In this document: positions 1-7,817 of the stretch, in pieces | Position numbering within the stretch: position 1 is the first letter of the stretch | Layout of the letters: every line of letters starts with the position of its first letter | DNA from: an uncultured Eubacteriales bacterium | Lineage (GTDB): Bacteria > Bacillota > Clostridia > Christensenellales > Aristaeellaceae | Assembly: GCA_902790015.1 (NCBI GenBank) | Contig: CADAQF010000022.1 | Coordinates: forward strand, 1 to 37,667 | DNA: 37,667 nucleotides | Reading direction: 5' to 3' | Program-made: the position numbers and the translations under genes | Notes under the pieces: generated by a model | What the model was told of the DNA's origin: nothing | The model's input: the letters and a program-made list of their open reading frames with translations, nothing else | Databases searched by the model: none

Positions 1-1
1 C

Positions 2-409
2 GTAAATTTGAGCGAAGTATACTTTGCCGGAACACAAGCCCAGGCGGAAGCGATCCAGATCGGCACGGGGAACAATTACCTAACCAGCGCTAACTGGCAT
101 TTTGGGGCCGTACTGCCTGATAACATGACCACGCTGACCCTGCCGGCTTCGCTGCGTATCATTGAAGAAGAAGCGTTTGCGGGCGTCACAGCCCAGCAAA
201 TCATTATCCCGGCTTCTGTTCAGACCATCGGGAGCAGCGCTTTTGCCAACTGTCCGAATCTGCTGGTAGTATACTTCGAGGGAACGTCTGCCGATATTGC
301 AGGCGACCTCTTTACCGGATGCAGAAACAATGTAATGATCAGTATTCCCGCAAACAGTACGCTTGCATCCTGGGCAAATACGCATGGCGTACAGGTCATC
401 TACCATTGA
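2..409 (+). CDS. BspA-like leucine-rich-repeat surface protein, C-terminal fragment
   Basis: The reading frame is already open at the left edge, so only the last 135 or so residues are present and the true start lies outside. The visible part has LRR_5 (BspA/Treponema-type) features: a run LPASLRIIEEEAFAGV, then IIIPASVQTIGSSAFANC, i.e. the alternating 'P-x-S-V-x-x-I-G-x-x-A-F-x-x-C' repeat. The last segment (SIPANSTLASWANTHGVQVIYH) is the usual ending of such proteins, where a final strand pairs with the last repeat. Family members are secreted or surface exposed and bind host or dietary polymers; the ligand cannot be read from this fragment. No sorting signal follows, and the protein ends in TGA. 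The C-terminal module resembles the end of the mosaic protein at 32883-35177, so the two are probably paralogous at that end. Confidence 0.8.
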   Translation, partial: VNLSEVYFAGTQAQAEAIQIGTGNNYLTSANWHFGAVLPDNMTTLTLPASLRIIEEEAFAGVTAQQIIIPASVQTIGSSAFANCPNLLVVYFEGTSADIAGDLFTGCRNNVMISIPANSTLASWANTHGVQVIYH

Positions 410-427
410 CCTTAAGTATCGAACAGT

Positions 428-464
428 AAAAAAGGCTGCTGCACTGGCAGGTTGTGCAGCAGCC
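428..464 (-). terminator. Rho-independent terminator of the deoB-punA operon
   Basis: A 10-bp perfect stem (GGCTGCTGCA / TGCAGCAGCC, 434-443 and 455-464) lies 13 bases past the punA stop. Read on the minus strand it is followed by six T (428-433). On the plus strand there is no T-run, so it mainly serves the minus-strand operon, though the stem could also stop transcripts of the left-edge gene. Confidence 0.8.
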
Positions 465-476
465 CATGTTCCGGTA

Positions 477-1298
477 TTATAATCTCGCAATCACGCGGTC
501 CAACAGCCCCCGGAAGGAGGCCTGCACCTTCTGGCCGGCCTCCAGCACCTCCTGGTGGGTGATGGGCTGGTCCAGGACGCCGGCGGCCATGTTGGTGATG
601 CAGGAGATGCCCAGGATCTGCATCCCCGCGTGGTTGGCCACCATGGCGTCCGGCACGGTGGACATGCCCACAGCGTCCGCCCCCAGCAGGCGGATCATGC
701 GGATCTCCGCCGGGGTCTCATAGCAGGGGCCGGGCATCCAGCAATAGACGCCCTGCTGAAGCGTGAGCCCCATTTCTTTGGCGCTGTCCAGCGCGATCTG
801 GCGAAGCTCCCGGGAAAACACACGGCTCATGTCCGGGAAACGGGGGCCAAAGCGCGGGTCGTTGGGGCCGGTCAGGGGGCTTTGGCCGGTCAGGTTGATG
901 TAATCGGTGATCAGCATCAGGTCGCCCGGGGCAAAGGCCAGGTTCACACCGCCGGCCGCGTTGGTCAGGATCAGCTTTTTGACGCCGAGGAGACGCAGCA
1001 CGCGCAGCGGGAAGGCGATCTGCTCCAGCGGCACGCCCTCGTACATATGGATGCGGCCATTCATCATCAGCACCCGCTTGCCGGCCTTTAAGCCGCTTAC
1101 CAGCTTGCCGGCATGCCCCGGCGCGGTGCTTATGGGAAAGTGGGGAATATCCATGTACTTGACCTCGCGGATATCCTCCATCTCCGACGCGTAATCGCCC
1201 AGGCCGCTGCCCAGCACCACGGCGATCTCCGCGCGGCCTACACGTTCCTTTGCATAATCCCGGGCCTCTTCATAATCCTGATAGGTCATTTGGATCAT
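477..1298 (-). CDS. punA: Purine nucleoside phosphorylase (PNP/MTAP family, inosine-guanosine type)
   Basis: Cytosolic enzyme of purine salvage: (deoxy)inosine or guanosine plus phosphate gives base plus (deoxy)ribose-1-phosphate. The 273-residue protein has the trimeric low-molecular-mass PNP signatures: phosphate loop GSGLG (30-34), GRIHMYEG (81-88, with the family histidine at 84), the purine-binding segment PGPCYET (Glu194), VGMST (Met212) and ITN (Asn236), which match the human PNP residues Glu201, Met219 and Asn243. The start ATG overlaps the deoB stop as ATGA, with AGGGAG seven bases upstream; the Met at residue 4 is a less likely alternative. Its product, pentose-1-phosphate, is the substrate of DeoB encoded just upstream, so the pair forms a complete nucleoside-ribose salvage unit, as in the drm-pupG pair of Bacillus subtilis. 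The Asn236 form favours 6-oxopurines (guanosine, inosine) over adenosine. Confidence 0.95.
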   Translation of the reverse strand: MIQMTYQDYEEARDYAKERVGRAEIAVVLGSGLGDYASEMEDIREVKYMDIPHFPISTAPGHAGKLVSGLKAGKRVLMMNGRIHMYEGVPLEQIAFPLRVLRLLGVKKLILTNAAGGVNLAFAPGDLMLITDYINLTGQSPLTGPNDPRFGPRFPDMSRVFSRELRQIALDSAKEMGLTLQQGVYCWMPGPCYETPAEIRMIRLLGADAVGMSTVPDAMVANHAGMQILGISCITNMAAGVLDQPITHQEVLEAGQKVQASFRGLLDRVIARL

Positions 1299-2467
1299 TC
1301 TCCCTTCAGTTCGCTCAGGAAGGACTTGGCGCCAAAGCGTTCGGGAAGGCCGAAGTATTCGGCGATGGTGGCGGCCATATCCGCGTAGGTGGAACGGTCC
1401 CCCAGATCAACGCCGGTATTGAGCGCGCGCGACCAGCATACGATGGGCACGTATTCCCTGGTGTGGTCCGTTCCCTTGTAGGTCGGGTCGCAGCCGTGGT
1501 CGGCGGTGATCATCAGCAGGTCCTCGTCGTTCATCAGGGCCATCATTTCGGGCAGCTTGCGGTCAAAGTATTCCAGCGCGTCCGCGTAGCCCTGAACGTC
1601 CCGGCGGTGGCCGTAGGTGCTGTCAAAGTCCACCAGGTTGACATAGCACAGGCCGTTAAAGGGGCGCTTCATCAGTTCAAGCGTCGTATCGATGCAGGCG
1701 GGGTTTCCGGCCGAATGGACGGTATCCGTAAGCCCCTTGTGGGCGAAGATATCTTCGATTTTGCCCACGCCCAGCACGTCCAGCCCGTTTTTCTTCATCA
1801 CGTCCAGTATGGTTTCCCCGGTGGGCTCCAGGGAAAAGTCCCTGCGGTGGGGGGTGCGGACGAAGGCCCCGGCCTTGTTTCCCGTGAAGGGGCGGGCGAT
1901 CACGCGGCCCACGCCGTGCTTGCCCTTAAGCTGCGCCCGGGCGATCTCGCACATTTCGTAAAGCCTCTCCAGCGGGATCATGTCCGTATTGACGGCGATC
2001 TGGAAAACGCTGTCCGACGAGGTGTAAACGATGGGATAGCCGGTTCTCAGGTGTTCCTCGCCCAGTTCGTCCAGGATCACCGTGCCGGAGGCGGGCTTGT
2101 TGCCCAGGGTTTTGGTGCCGATGGCCTTTTCGAACGCTTCGATCACTTCGGGCGGAAAACCTTCCGGGTAGGTCGGGAACGCCTCGGTCAGCGTGACGCC
2201 CGCCATTTCCCAGTGGCCCGTCGTCGTGTCCTTTCCCTTGGAGCATTCACGCGCGCGGCCGTAGGCCCCGCAGGGATGCGGGATGGGGGGCAAGCCGGTG
2301 GCTGCGATATTTCCCAGGCCCAGCATGCGCATCATCGGCATCCTGAGGCCCACTTTTTCATGGATATGCTTCAGCGTGCTGGCGCCGGCGTCTCCGTATT
2401 CCGCTGCGTCCGGAGCCTCCCCCGCTCCCACGCTGTCCAGTACGATCCAGAGCAATCTGCGGTTCAT
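1295..2467 (-). CDS. deoB: Phosphopentomutase
   Basis: Converts ribose-1-phosphate or deoxyribose-1-phosphate into the 5-phosphate, linking nucleoside breakdown to the pentose phosphate pathway. At 390 residues it has the normal family length. It belongs to the alkaline phosphatase superfamily: metal ligands are visible as LDSVGAG (Asp11), FDSTYGH (Asp282, His287), TADHG (Asp323, His324) and TDHTRE (His335). The catalytic threonine lies in TTGHWE (82-87). The insertion 'cap' domain occupies roughly residues 95-215. It is the first gene of the operon. The start ATG is preceded by AAAGGGGG eight bases upstream and by a sigma-A type promoter at 2495-2523. The stop codon overlaps the punA start by four bases, pointing to translational coupling. 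No deoA, deoC or pdp gene is adjacent. Confidence 0.96.
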   Translation of the reverse strand: MNRRLLWIVLDSVGAGEAPDAAEYGDAGASTLKHIHEKVGLRMPMMRMLGLGNIAATGLPPIPHPCGAYGRARECSKGKDTTTGHWEMAGVTLTEAFPTYPEGFPPEVIEAFEKAIGTKTLGNKPASGTVILDELGEEHLRTGYPIVYTSSDSVFQIAVNTDMIPLERLYEMCEIARAQLKGKHGVGRVIARPFTGNKAGAFVRTPHRRDFSLEPTGETILDVMKKNGLDVLGVGKIEDIFAHKGLTDTVHSAGNPACIDTTLELMKRPFNGLCYVNLVDFDSTYGHRRDVQGYADALEYFDRKLPEMMALMNDEDLLMITADHGCDPTYKGTDHTREYVPIVCWSRALNTGVDLGDRSTYADMAATIAEYFGLPERFGAKSFLSELKGE

Positions 2468-2494
2468 GATGGATTCCCCCTTTCAATTTACACC

Positions 2495-2523
2495 ATTTTA
2501 CACTTTATTCGCCGATTTGAAAA
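2495..2523 (-). promoter_or_regulatory. Probable sigma-A promoter of deoB-punA
   Basis: Minus-strand -35 TTTTCA (2518-2523), a 17-base spacer and -10 TAAAAT (2495-2500), 28 bases before the deoB start. The plus-strand methyltransferase gene starts on the other side, so the 79-base gap must serve two divergent genes. No clear operator was found. Confidence 0.55.
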
Positions 2524-2546
2524 GTTTTTTTTCAGGAGGACACGAT

Positions 2547-3653
2547 ATGCGCTGCACCTGGCTGGCCACCGCCGCTTTCGGGCTGGAGGGCCTTGTCAAG
2601 AAGGAACTGACGGAACTGGGCTTTTCGGCGCGGGCGGAAAACGGCTGCGTACGCTTTGAGGCGGAGCCGGCCGAAGCGTTTCGCGCCGCCATGTGGCTGC
2701 GGACGGCCGACCGCGTGCTGCTGCTGGCGGCGGAGGGCCCGGTCACCACGTTTGAGGAGCTTTTCCGCCTGGTCCGCGGATGTCCCTGGCAGGAATTCAT
2801 GCCCCGGGACGCCGCTTTTCCCGTTTCCGGCAAATGCGCAAGGAGCAGGCTCATGTCCGTCAGCGACTGCCAGGCCATCACCAAAAAGGCCCTGGCGGAG
2901 GAAATGATGGCCTACTATCATATGCCCTGGTGCGAGGAAAGCGGCCCGCAGTATCCCGTGCAGGTCTCCATCCACGCGGACCACGCCCGCATCACCCTGG
3001 ATGCCTGCGGGGACGCGCTCAACCGCCGCGGCTACCGCACCTGGAACGGGGAAGCGCCGCTCAGGGAGACCCTGGCGGCCGCCATGATTTTGCTTTCTCC
3101 ATGGGACCACAAGCAGCCCCTGCACGACCCCTGCTGCGGCACCGGCACGCTGCTGATCGAGGCGGCGATGATCGCCTCCCGCCGCGCCCCGGGGCTCACC
3201 CGTTCGTTTCTGATGGAAAACTGGCGGATGCTTGTGAAAAAGGACGCCGATCGCGTGCGCAACGAGGCCAAGGCCGCTTTCACCCCGGCGGACATTCCCC
3301 GCATCACCGGCACCGATATCGATCCCAACGCCCTGGAGCTGGCCGGCCGCCACATCCGCCAGGCCGGGCTTGAAAGCCATATTTCCGTTTCCGCCTGCGA
3401 CCTGAACAGCCTGAACGTGCCCGCCCCGGCGCCGCTTTTCGTAGCCAATCCCCCCTACGGCGAGCGCCTGAGCGACCGAAAAACCTGCGAAAAGCTTTAT
3501 CACGGCATGAGGGAAATGGTGAACCGCCACCCCGGCAGCCGCCTGTGCGTTCTGACCGGCCATCCCGGCTTTGAACGCGCCTACGGCCGCCGCGCGCAAA
3601 AAAAGCGCCGGCTGTACAACGGCCGGCTGGAATGCGAATATCTGATATTCTGA
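2547..3653 (+). CDS. THUMP-domain class I SAM-dependent RNA methyltransferase (RlmL N-terminal half / YpsC type)
   Basis: Predicted N2-guanine RNA methyltransferase, probably acting on 23S rRNA. I chose the ATG at 2547 because AGGAGGA (2534-2540) lies six bases upstream and the protein begins MRCTWLATAAFGLEG, the usual family start; the frame is open further upstream but that overlaps deoB. The 368-residue protein has an N-terminal ferredoxin-like/THUMP region (about 1-155) followed by the UPF0020 methyltransferase fold: RRGYRTWNGEAPLRETLAAAMI (first part at about 170), DPCCGTGTLLIEAA (SAM-binding motif I), GTDIDPNAL (motif II) and the catalytic NPPYGERL motif (IV). The NPPY form is typical of enzymes that methylate exocyclic amino groups. 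It stands alone on the plus strand. The substrate nucleotide is inferred from the family, not seen. Confidence 0.88.
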   Translation: MRCTWLATAAFGLEGLVKKELTELGFSARAENGCVRFEAEPAEAFRAAMWLRTADRVLLLAAEGPVTTFEELFRLVRGCPWQEFMPRDAAFPVSGKCARSRLMSVSDCQAITKKALAEEMMAYYHMPWCEESGPQYPVQVSIHADHARITLDACGDALNRRGYRTWNGEAPLRETLAAAMILLSPWDHKQPLHDPCCGTGTLLIEAAMIASRRAPGLTRSFLMENWRMLVKKDADRVRNEAKAAFTPADIPRITGTDIDPNALELAGRHIRQAGLESHISVSACDLNSLNVPAPAPLFVANPPYGERLSDRKTCEKLYHGMREMVNRHPGSRLCVLTGHPGFERAYGRRAQKKRRLYNGRLECEYLIF

Positions 3654-3801
3654 AAACGGGGCTGCCGCGTTTTTTGCCGGGCGCTTCAGCCCCTTCAAAC
3701 GGAATGTTTTTTCCCGCAAAGCTCCGCGGGCGCATGCAGACGGCAGGCGCCTGCGGGATCGGGTATTCAAAACGCATAACCGGACTGCCGGAAGTCTTTG
3801 T

Positions 3802-4371
3802 TCACCCGCCCGGCAGAAAGTCCCCGATCTCCCCCAGCAGCGTTCCCAGGCTATGGTATTTGCCGGAGTAGATGACGGGGTCGAGCACGGTCAGGTCCAC
3901 ATCGAACGTGTCCCTGCAGGAAAGCCTTTTGTCCAACTGGATATTGAGGATCTCACAGAAGAAAGTGGACGAAAGGCCGGTCTGCACTTCCTTTTTGACC
4001 CGGCATTCATAGACCCAGCGGCTTTCGTCCAGGACCGGCACGTCCAGCGTTTCTCCGCGGACAACACGGCAGCCGGACACGTCCTTGAGCCCGTCCCGGG
4101 CGTGCCGGGTGCCAAAGAAGTCCATCAGGGGCAGCATGTCCCGGCTGACCAGATTGGCGCTGAAGATGCCGGTCCTGCGGACGTTTTCCTTTGTCCTCTT
4201 GGTACCGAACATGCTGATGACCAGCAGATACCCTTCTTCCTTTTCCTGTGTGACGCTGACCCAGGTGATCGGAGCGAAGTTGGCGGTGCCATCTTCATTG
4301 TTGGTGCCGATGATGAACGCGGGCTGAACGCACATGGAATAGACGGGCTGTACAGATCTCCTCGCGGCCAT
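3802..4371 (-). CDS. Flavin-reductase-like (FMN-binding split-barrel) protein
   Basis: A 189-residue protein with the flavin reductase-like domain: the N-terminal QPAFIIGTNNEDGTANFAP pattern matches the family's 'NxDGxxNxAP' phosphate/isoalloxazine-binding segment, followed by strand-rich sequence and a central TKRTKENVRRTG helix. Relatives bind FMN and use NAD(P)H to supply reduced flavin or transfer electrons; the physiological partner is unknown. The start ATG overlaps the stop of the upstream gene by one base (TAATG), with GAGGAGG close upstream, so the two genes are co-transcribed and probably translationally coupled. The upstream gene is an HTH-membrane regulator interrupted by a TAG codon, which may reduce coupled translation. 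The gene ends in TGA and no terminator is obvious in the 148-base gap that follows. Confidence 0.82.
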   Translation of the reverse strand: MAARRSVQPVYSMCVQPAFIIGTNNEDGTANFAPITWVSVTQEKEEGYLLVISMFGTKRTKENVRRTGIFSANLVSRDMLPLMDFFGTRHARDGLKDVSGCRVVRGETLDVPVLDESRWVYECRVKKEVQTGLSSTFFCEILNIQLDKRLSCRDTFDVDLTVLDPVIYSGKYHSLGTLLGEIGDFLPGG

Positions 4372-5039
4372 TACGTTTCCTCCTCTTTTTGTTTTTCATT
4401 TGCTTTTGAGCGCCTGATGCTGATCAGCTTCCCGGCGGCGAGCCCCTCGGCCGAGATCAGAAGGCCTATGGGGAGCCTGGTCAGATCGGGCCAGGTCACG
4501 TTTCTGAAGGCCATTTCCCCGGCTGAAAAATACGCGGCGTTTCCGGACAGGGCGTACATGATGCCGAAGACCGGAGCCGCCAGATACATGAATTTTCCGA
4601 ACCAGCCGCGCAGGGCGATGATGCAGGACGCCGCAAAGAAGGTGACCGGCAGGACGGCCCACATAACGGCCAGCCCGTAAGCATTCTGGTCCACTCCTCT
4701 GTTGGTCAGCATAAAAGCGATCAGCGCCAGCGCCCAGATCCCGAGCGTCGTCATAAGCAGGATCAGCTTGGATTTTCGTTCGTTGCTTTTTACCGCATTG
4801 GTGCTTTCTTCCAGATATTCCCTGTAAGACTGCTTCACAGATGATTCCTCCTTGAGCAGGCGGTCCAGGCTGACGGAGTATATTTCGCTCATCCTGATGA
4901 TGCTGATGATGTCGGGGTAGGTTTTCCCGTTTTCCCAGTTCTATACGGTCTGCCGGCTGACGCCGAGCGTCTCGGCCGCCTGTTCCTGAGAAAGCCCCGC
5001 GCCGTTTCGCGCGCTGCGGATGATGGATCCTATCTCCAT
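4371..5039 (-). pseudogene. XRE-type HTH regulator with C-terminal membrane segments, interrupted by an in-frame TAG at codon 33
   Basis: Read from the ATG at 5039, the frame encodes MEIGSIIRSARNGAGLSQEQ and AAETLGVSRQTV, then TAG (4943-4941), then NWENGKTYPDI and the rest of a 222-codon gene. Both halves belong to one typical XRE/Cro helix-turn-helix, in which the residue between RQTV and NWENG is normally Ser; TCG to TAG is a one-base change. After the HTH (about 1-65) comes a hydrophilic linker and four hydrophobic stretches (roughly residues 95-210 of the full frame), so the intact protein would be a membrane-anchored regulator. The part after the TAG could restart at the Met of MSEIYSVSLDRLL (4892), giving 173 residues with the DNA-reading half of the HTH lost. 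It overlaps the flavin-reductase gene by one base. This may be a true pseudogene, a recent mutation or a sequencing error. Confidence 0.85.
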
Positions 5040-5158
5040 GTTCCTGTCACCTCATATCGATTTAAAATATGGTGTCCGTTCCGGCCGGGAACAGCTCAAG
5101 GATACCGGGCCGCCGGCCTCAAGTCTATCAAAGTTTTGTTACATTTGCGTGTTTTCCG

Positions 5159-5176
5159 TGTAAAAAAGCTTTTACA
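5159..5176. promoter_or_regulatory. Inverted repeat upstream of the larA-like promoter (operator candidate)
   Basis: TGTAAAA and TTTTACA flank a four-base centre, ending eight bases before the -35 element of the larA-like promoter. The position would suit an activator or repressor site. No matching regulator can be named. Confidence 0.35.
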
Positions 5177-5184
5177 TTGCGTAC

Positions 5185-5213
5185 TTGACGGTATTTACGT
5201 TAAATGATATAAC
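5185..5213 (+). promoter_or_regulatory. Sigma-A promoter of the larA-like/aminotransferase operon
   Basis: TTGACG (5185-5190), 17-base spacer, TATAAC (5208-5213). It predicts a transcript start near 5220 and a leader of about 65 bases before the ATG at 5285. Confidence 0.7.
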
Positions 5214-5284
5214 GGGTGCATACCACGGAAGGGGCAGAAAATTCCCTGAGCGCCCCGCAGCCGGATGAAAGGAAGTTATGGCGC

Positions 5285-6562
5285 ATGCTTAAGGATTATA
5301 CCTTTGCCTACGGCGAGGGAACCGTCACCGCGAAGCTGCCGCAGGAGCAGGTGCTGGGGGTCCTCAGAGGAAACCCGGTCCCGCCCCTTCAGGATATCAA
5401 AGCGGCGCTTGACGAGGCGCTGGATCATCCGGTAGAGGCGGCTCCTCTGAGCGCGTTTGCACGGCACGGTCATCGCGTGGCCGTGGTCATCAGCGACATC
5501 ACGCGCTTTTGGATGCGGCAGGACCTGGTGGTGCCTCACCTGATACAGTATCTCAACGACCGCTGCGGGGTGCCGGATGAGGATATCGTCATCGTCGTGG
5601 CCACCGGCACACACGCCCACGGGACGGACGATGAGCTTAAAAAGCTCATCACACCCGGCATTTTTGCCCGCGTCCGCGCCGTGTATCACGACTGCCAGGC
5701 CGAAGACCTTACAGACATCGGCACGACCCCGCACGGCACCCGGGTGCTGATCAACCATGAGGTGGCGGCGGCGGACCGGGTCATCTGCCTGGGCGCGTGC
5801 GCCCACCACGTGATGGCGGGCTACGGGGGCGGTAGAAAAAGCATCCTGCCCGGCGTCAGCGGCCTTTCCACCATCCGCCACAACCACCTGTTTTCCCTGG
5901 ATGAAAAGGAATTCCGTTCAAGCAGCCTCATCGGCAACTGCGTGACGGACGGCAACCCCCTCAACGAGGATATGTGCGAGGCCGCGGGGCTTGTGCCCCA
6001 CCTGTTCATGATCAACCTGGTGATGAACGCGGACATGAAGCTGGCCGCCATATTCGCCGGGCATTATCTCAAGTCCTGGGAAAAGGGCTGCGAGATGACC
6101 GACAGCGTCTACAAGATCCGCGTGCCCGAAAAGGCGGACGTGGTCGTCGCCAGCTGCGGCGGCTATCCCAAGGATATAAGCCTGTACCAGGGCACCAAGT
6201 CCATAGACAACGTGGAGTTCTGCCTTAAAAAGGGCGGGACGCTGATACTCATGATGGAAGCGCGGGACGGCGGCGGGCCCGAGGAATTCTTCGGCTGGAA
6301 CAAAAACCTGCTGGACGGCACGTTTGAACAGCGCCTGAGAAACGATTTCACCATTCCCGGCTACATATTCCTGCTGAGCTGCGAGCAGGCCCGGCGCTAC
6401 CGCATCATGCTGCTGACCACCATCCCGGCAGAGGACCTGCGCCCCATCGGCATGGAGGCCTACGCCGACATGGACACGCTGCTTGCCCACGCGGGGCTGG
6501 ACGGCAAAACCATCTACGTCGTTCCCAACGGCGCCACGGTCATGCCGATGGCGGACAGCTGA
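5285..6562 (+). CDS. LarA-family (nickel-pincer lactate racemase-like) protein
   Basis: A 425-residue member of the LarA (DUF2088) family, whose founding member racemises D/L-lactate with a nickel-pincer nucleotide. I chose the ATG at 5285, with GGAAG nine bases upstream; the GTG at 5216 would add an unusual N-terminal tail. Counterparts of known Lactiplantibacillus LarA residues are visible: Arg74 in DITRFW, His110 in ATGTH, the His pair at 174-175 and Lys185 in GYGGGRKSILPG (the lysine that binds the cofactor), His201 in RHNH, and Gln302/Lys305 in YQGTKS. The active site therefore looks intact. LarA homologues act on various 2-hydroxyacids, so lactate is only one possible substrate. No larB, larC or larE cofactor genes lie in the window. 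A class I aminotransferase follows after 57 bases, suggesting a 2-hydroxyacid, 2-keto acid or amino acid route. Confidence 0.88.
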   Translation: MLKDYTFAYGEGTVTAKLPQEQVLGVLRGNPVPPLQDIKAALDEALDHPVEAAPLSAFARHGHRVAVVISDITRFWMRQDLVVPHLIQYLNDRCGVPDEDIVIVVATGTHAHGTDDELKKLITPGIFARVRAVYHDCQAEDLTDIGTTPHGTRVLINHEVAAADRVICLGACAHHVMAGYGGGRKSILPGVSGLSTIRHNHLFSLDEKEFRSSSLIGNCVTDGNPLNEDMCEAAGLVPHLFMINLVMNADMKLAAIFAGHYLKSWEKGCEMTDSVYKIRVPEKADVVVASCGGYPKDISLYQGTKSIDNVEFCLKKGGTLILMMEARDGGGPEEFFGWNKNLLDGTFEQRLRNDFTIPGYIFLLSCEQARRYRIMLLTTIPAEDLRPIGMEAYADMDTLLAHAGLDGKTIYVVPNGATVMPMADS

Positions 6563-6619
6563 TCAATCATAGACCGAACAGACGCAGGCAATCACAGAAC
6601 CGTTTTCACAGGAGGCCAT

Positions 6620-7765
6620 ATGTCCTATTTATCCAAACGGATCAAGGGGCCCGCGCCGATGAACCTCGACGTGGGCGCGCTCAAACAACAGTATCCGGAC
6701 CTGATCAACCTGAGCATCGGCGACACGGATTTTACTACCGACGGGCGCATCATCGACGCGGCCTTTGAAGACGCCAAAAAGGGCCATACCCATTACGGCC
6801 CCCCGCAGGGGGACCCGGAGCTGATTACCGCCGTGCAGCAGGCCTGGCGGGAAGATTACGGGCTGGACATCCCCCGGGAGGAGATACTGATCAGCGCCTC
6901 GAGCTGCCTGGGCATGGGGCTTTTGATGCTGACGCTGATCGACCCCGGCGACGAGGTGCTGGTGCTGAGCCCGTTCTTTTCAGTCTACCGTTCTCAGGTG
7001 GAGCTGGCGGGCGGCGTATGCGTCGAAGTGGAAACCCTGGAGGAGGACGGCTGGGCCGTCCGCGAGGAGGCGCTGGAAAAGGCCGTCACCCCGCGCGCCA
7101 AGGCGATCATACTGGACAACCCCTCCAACCCCACCGGCGCCGTCTACAGCCGCGCGTCGCTTACGGCGATCGCCCGGGTGGCCGAAAGGCACGACCTGCT
7201 GGTGCTGGCCGACGAGATATATACCAAGTATCTTTTCCGGGGCAGCTTCATCCCGTTTTGTTCCCTGCCCGGCATGAGAGAACGGACGGTGACGCTCAAC
7301 AGCTTTTCCAAGAATTTCATGATGACCGGCTGGCGCGTGGGCGTGATCATCGCGCCTGAGGAGATCCGCCGCGCCGTGCAGGACGTGAACGCCGGCATGA
7401 TCTATTCCGCTCCCTCCGTTTCCCAGCGCGCGGCGCTCAAAGCCCTCCAATTACGGGACGAGATGGAAAAGCTTTATATCAGCACCTATCAGGAGCGTGT
7501 ATATTATGCAGCGGAATGCATAAAAAGCATCCCCTTCATGCGGCTTTCCCCCGTGCAGGGCACGTTCTATATCTTCCCCGATATCACCTTAAGCGGCCTG
7601 GACGACCGGGCCTTCTGCCGGGAGCTGATCAGCCAGGCCCATGTGCTGGCCCTGCCCGGGGCAGACTTCGGCAAGGCGGGCGAAGGACACATCCGCATCG
7701 CCTGCACGGTGCCCAAAGCGCAGCTGGGCGAGGCCTTCCGCCGTATCGCGCAGATGCGGTTCTGA
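6620..7765 (+). CDS. Class I/II pyridoxal-phosphate aminotransferase
   Basis: A 381-residue fold-type I aminotransferase. PLP residues are easily placed: Asn170 in NPSNPTG, Asp198 and Tyr201 in ADEIYTKY, the Schiff-base Lys231 in SFSKNFMMTGWRVG, and Arg239. The substrate carboxylate arginine is Arg359 in GHIRIACT. Overall it resembles the aspartate/aromatic/PatA-like group (AspB family); the exact amino donor cannot be read from the sequence. AGGAGG lies just before the ATG. It follows the larA-like gene with a 57-base gap and no promoter or terminator between, so it is probably co-transcribed. A transporter for polar amino acids is encoded next but has its own promoter. A regulatory MocR-type fusion is excluded because there is no N-terminal DNA-binding domain. 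Confidence 0.9.
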   Translation: MSYLSKRIKGPAPMNLDVGALKQQYPDLINLSIGDTDFTTDGRIIDAAFEDAKKGHTHYGPPQGDPELITAVQQAWREDYGLDIPREEILISASSCLGMGLLMLTLIDPGDEVLVLSPFFSVYRSQVELAGGVCVEVETLEEDGWAVREEALEKAVTPRAKAIILDNPSNPTGAVYSRASLTAIARVAERHDLLVLADEIYTKYLFRGSFIPFCSLPGMRERTVTLNSFSKNFMMTGWRVGVIIAPEEIRRAVQDVNAGMIYSAPSVSQRAALKALQLRDEMEKLYISTYQERVYYAAECIKSIPFMRLSPVQGTFYIFPDITLSGLDDRAFCRELISQAHVLALPGADFGKAGEGHIRIACTVPKAQLGEAFRRIAQMRF

Positions 7766-7797
7766 CAAAGAAACGCTCTTTCTCCTGTCGTTTTTTT
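7764..7797 (+). terminator. Weak candidate terminator after the aminotransferase gene
   Basis: A short interrupted stem (GACA..AAAGA / TCTTT..TGTC) overlaps the stop codon and is followed by seven T and a further T-run. The stem is weak, so the T-runs are the main evidence. Confidence 0.35.
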
Positions 7798-7817
7798 GTT
7801 TTTTTGCCGGATGGGTA

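Noticed and set aside
3654..3801. Terminator or regulatory RNA between the methyltransferase and flavin-reductase genes
   Set aside because: Several GC-rich inverted repeats are present, including a 12-bp palindrome at 3743-3754, but none has a T-run in the right place or a known fold.
4371..5039. Genetic recoding of TAG as an explanation for the broken HTH
   Set aside because: Only one example, and the TetR gene ends in TAG at a normal length. A plain nonsense mutation or sequence error is more likely, so recoding is kept only as a test.
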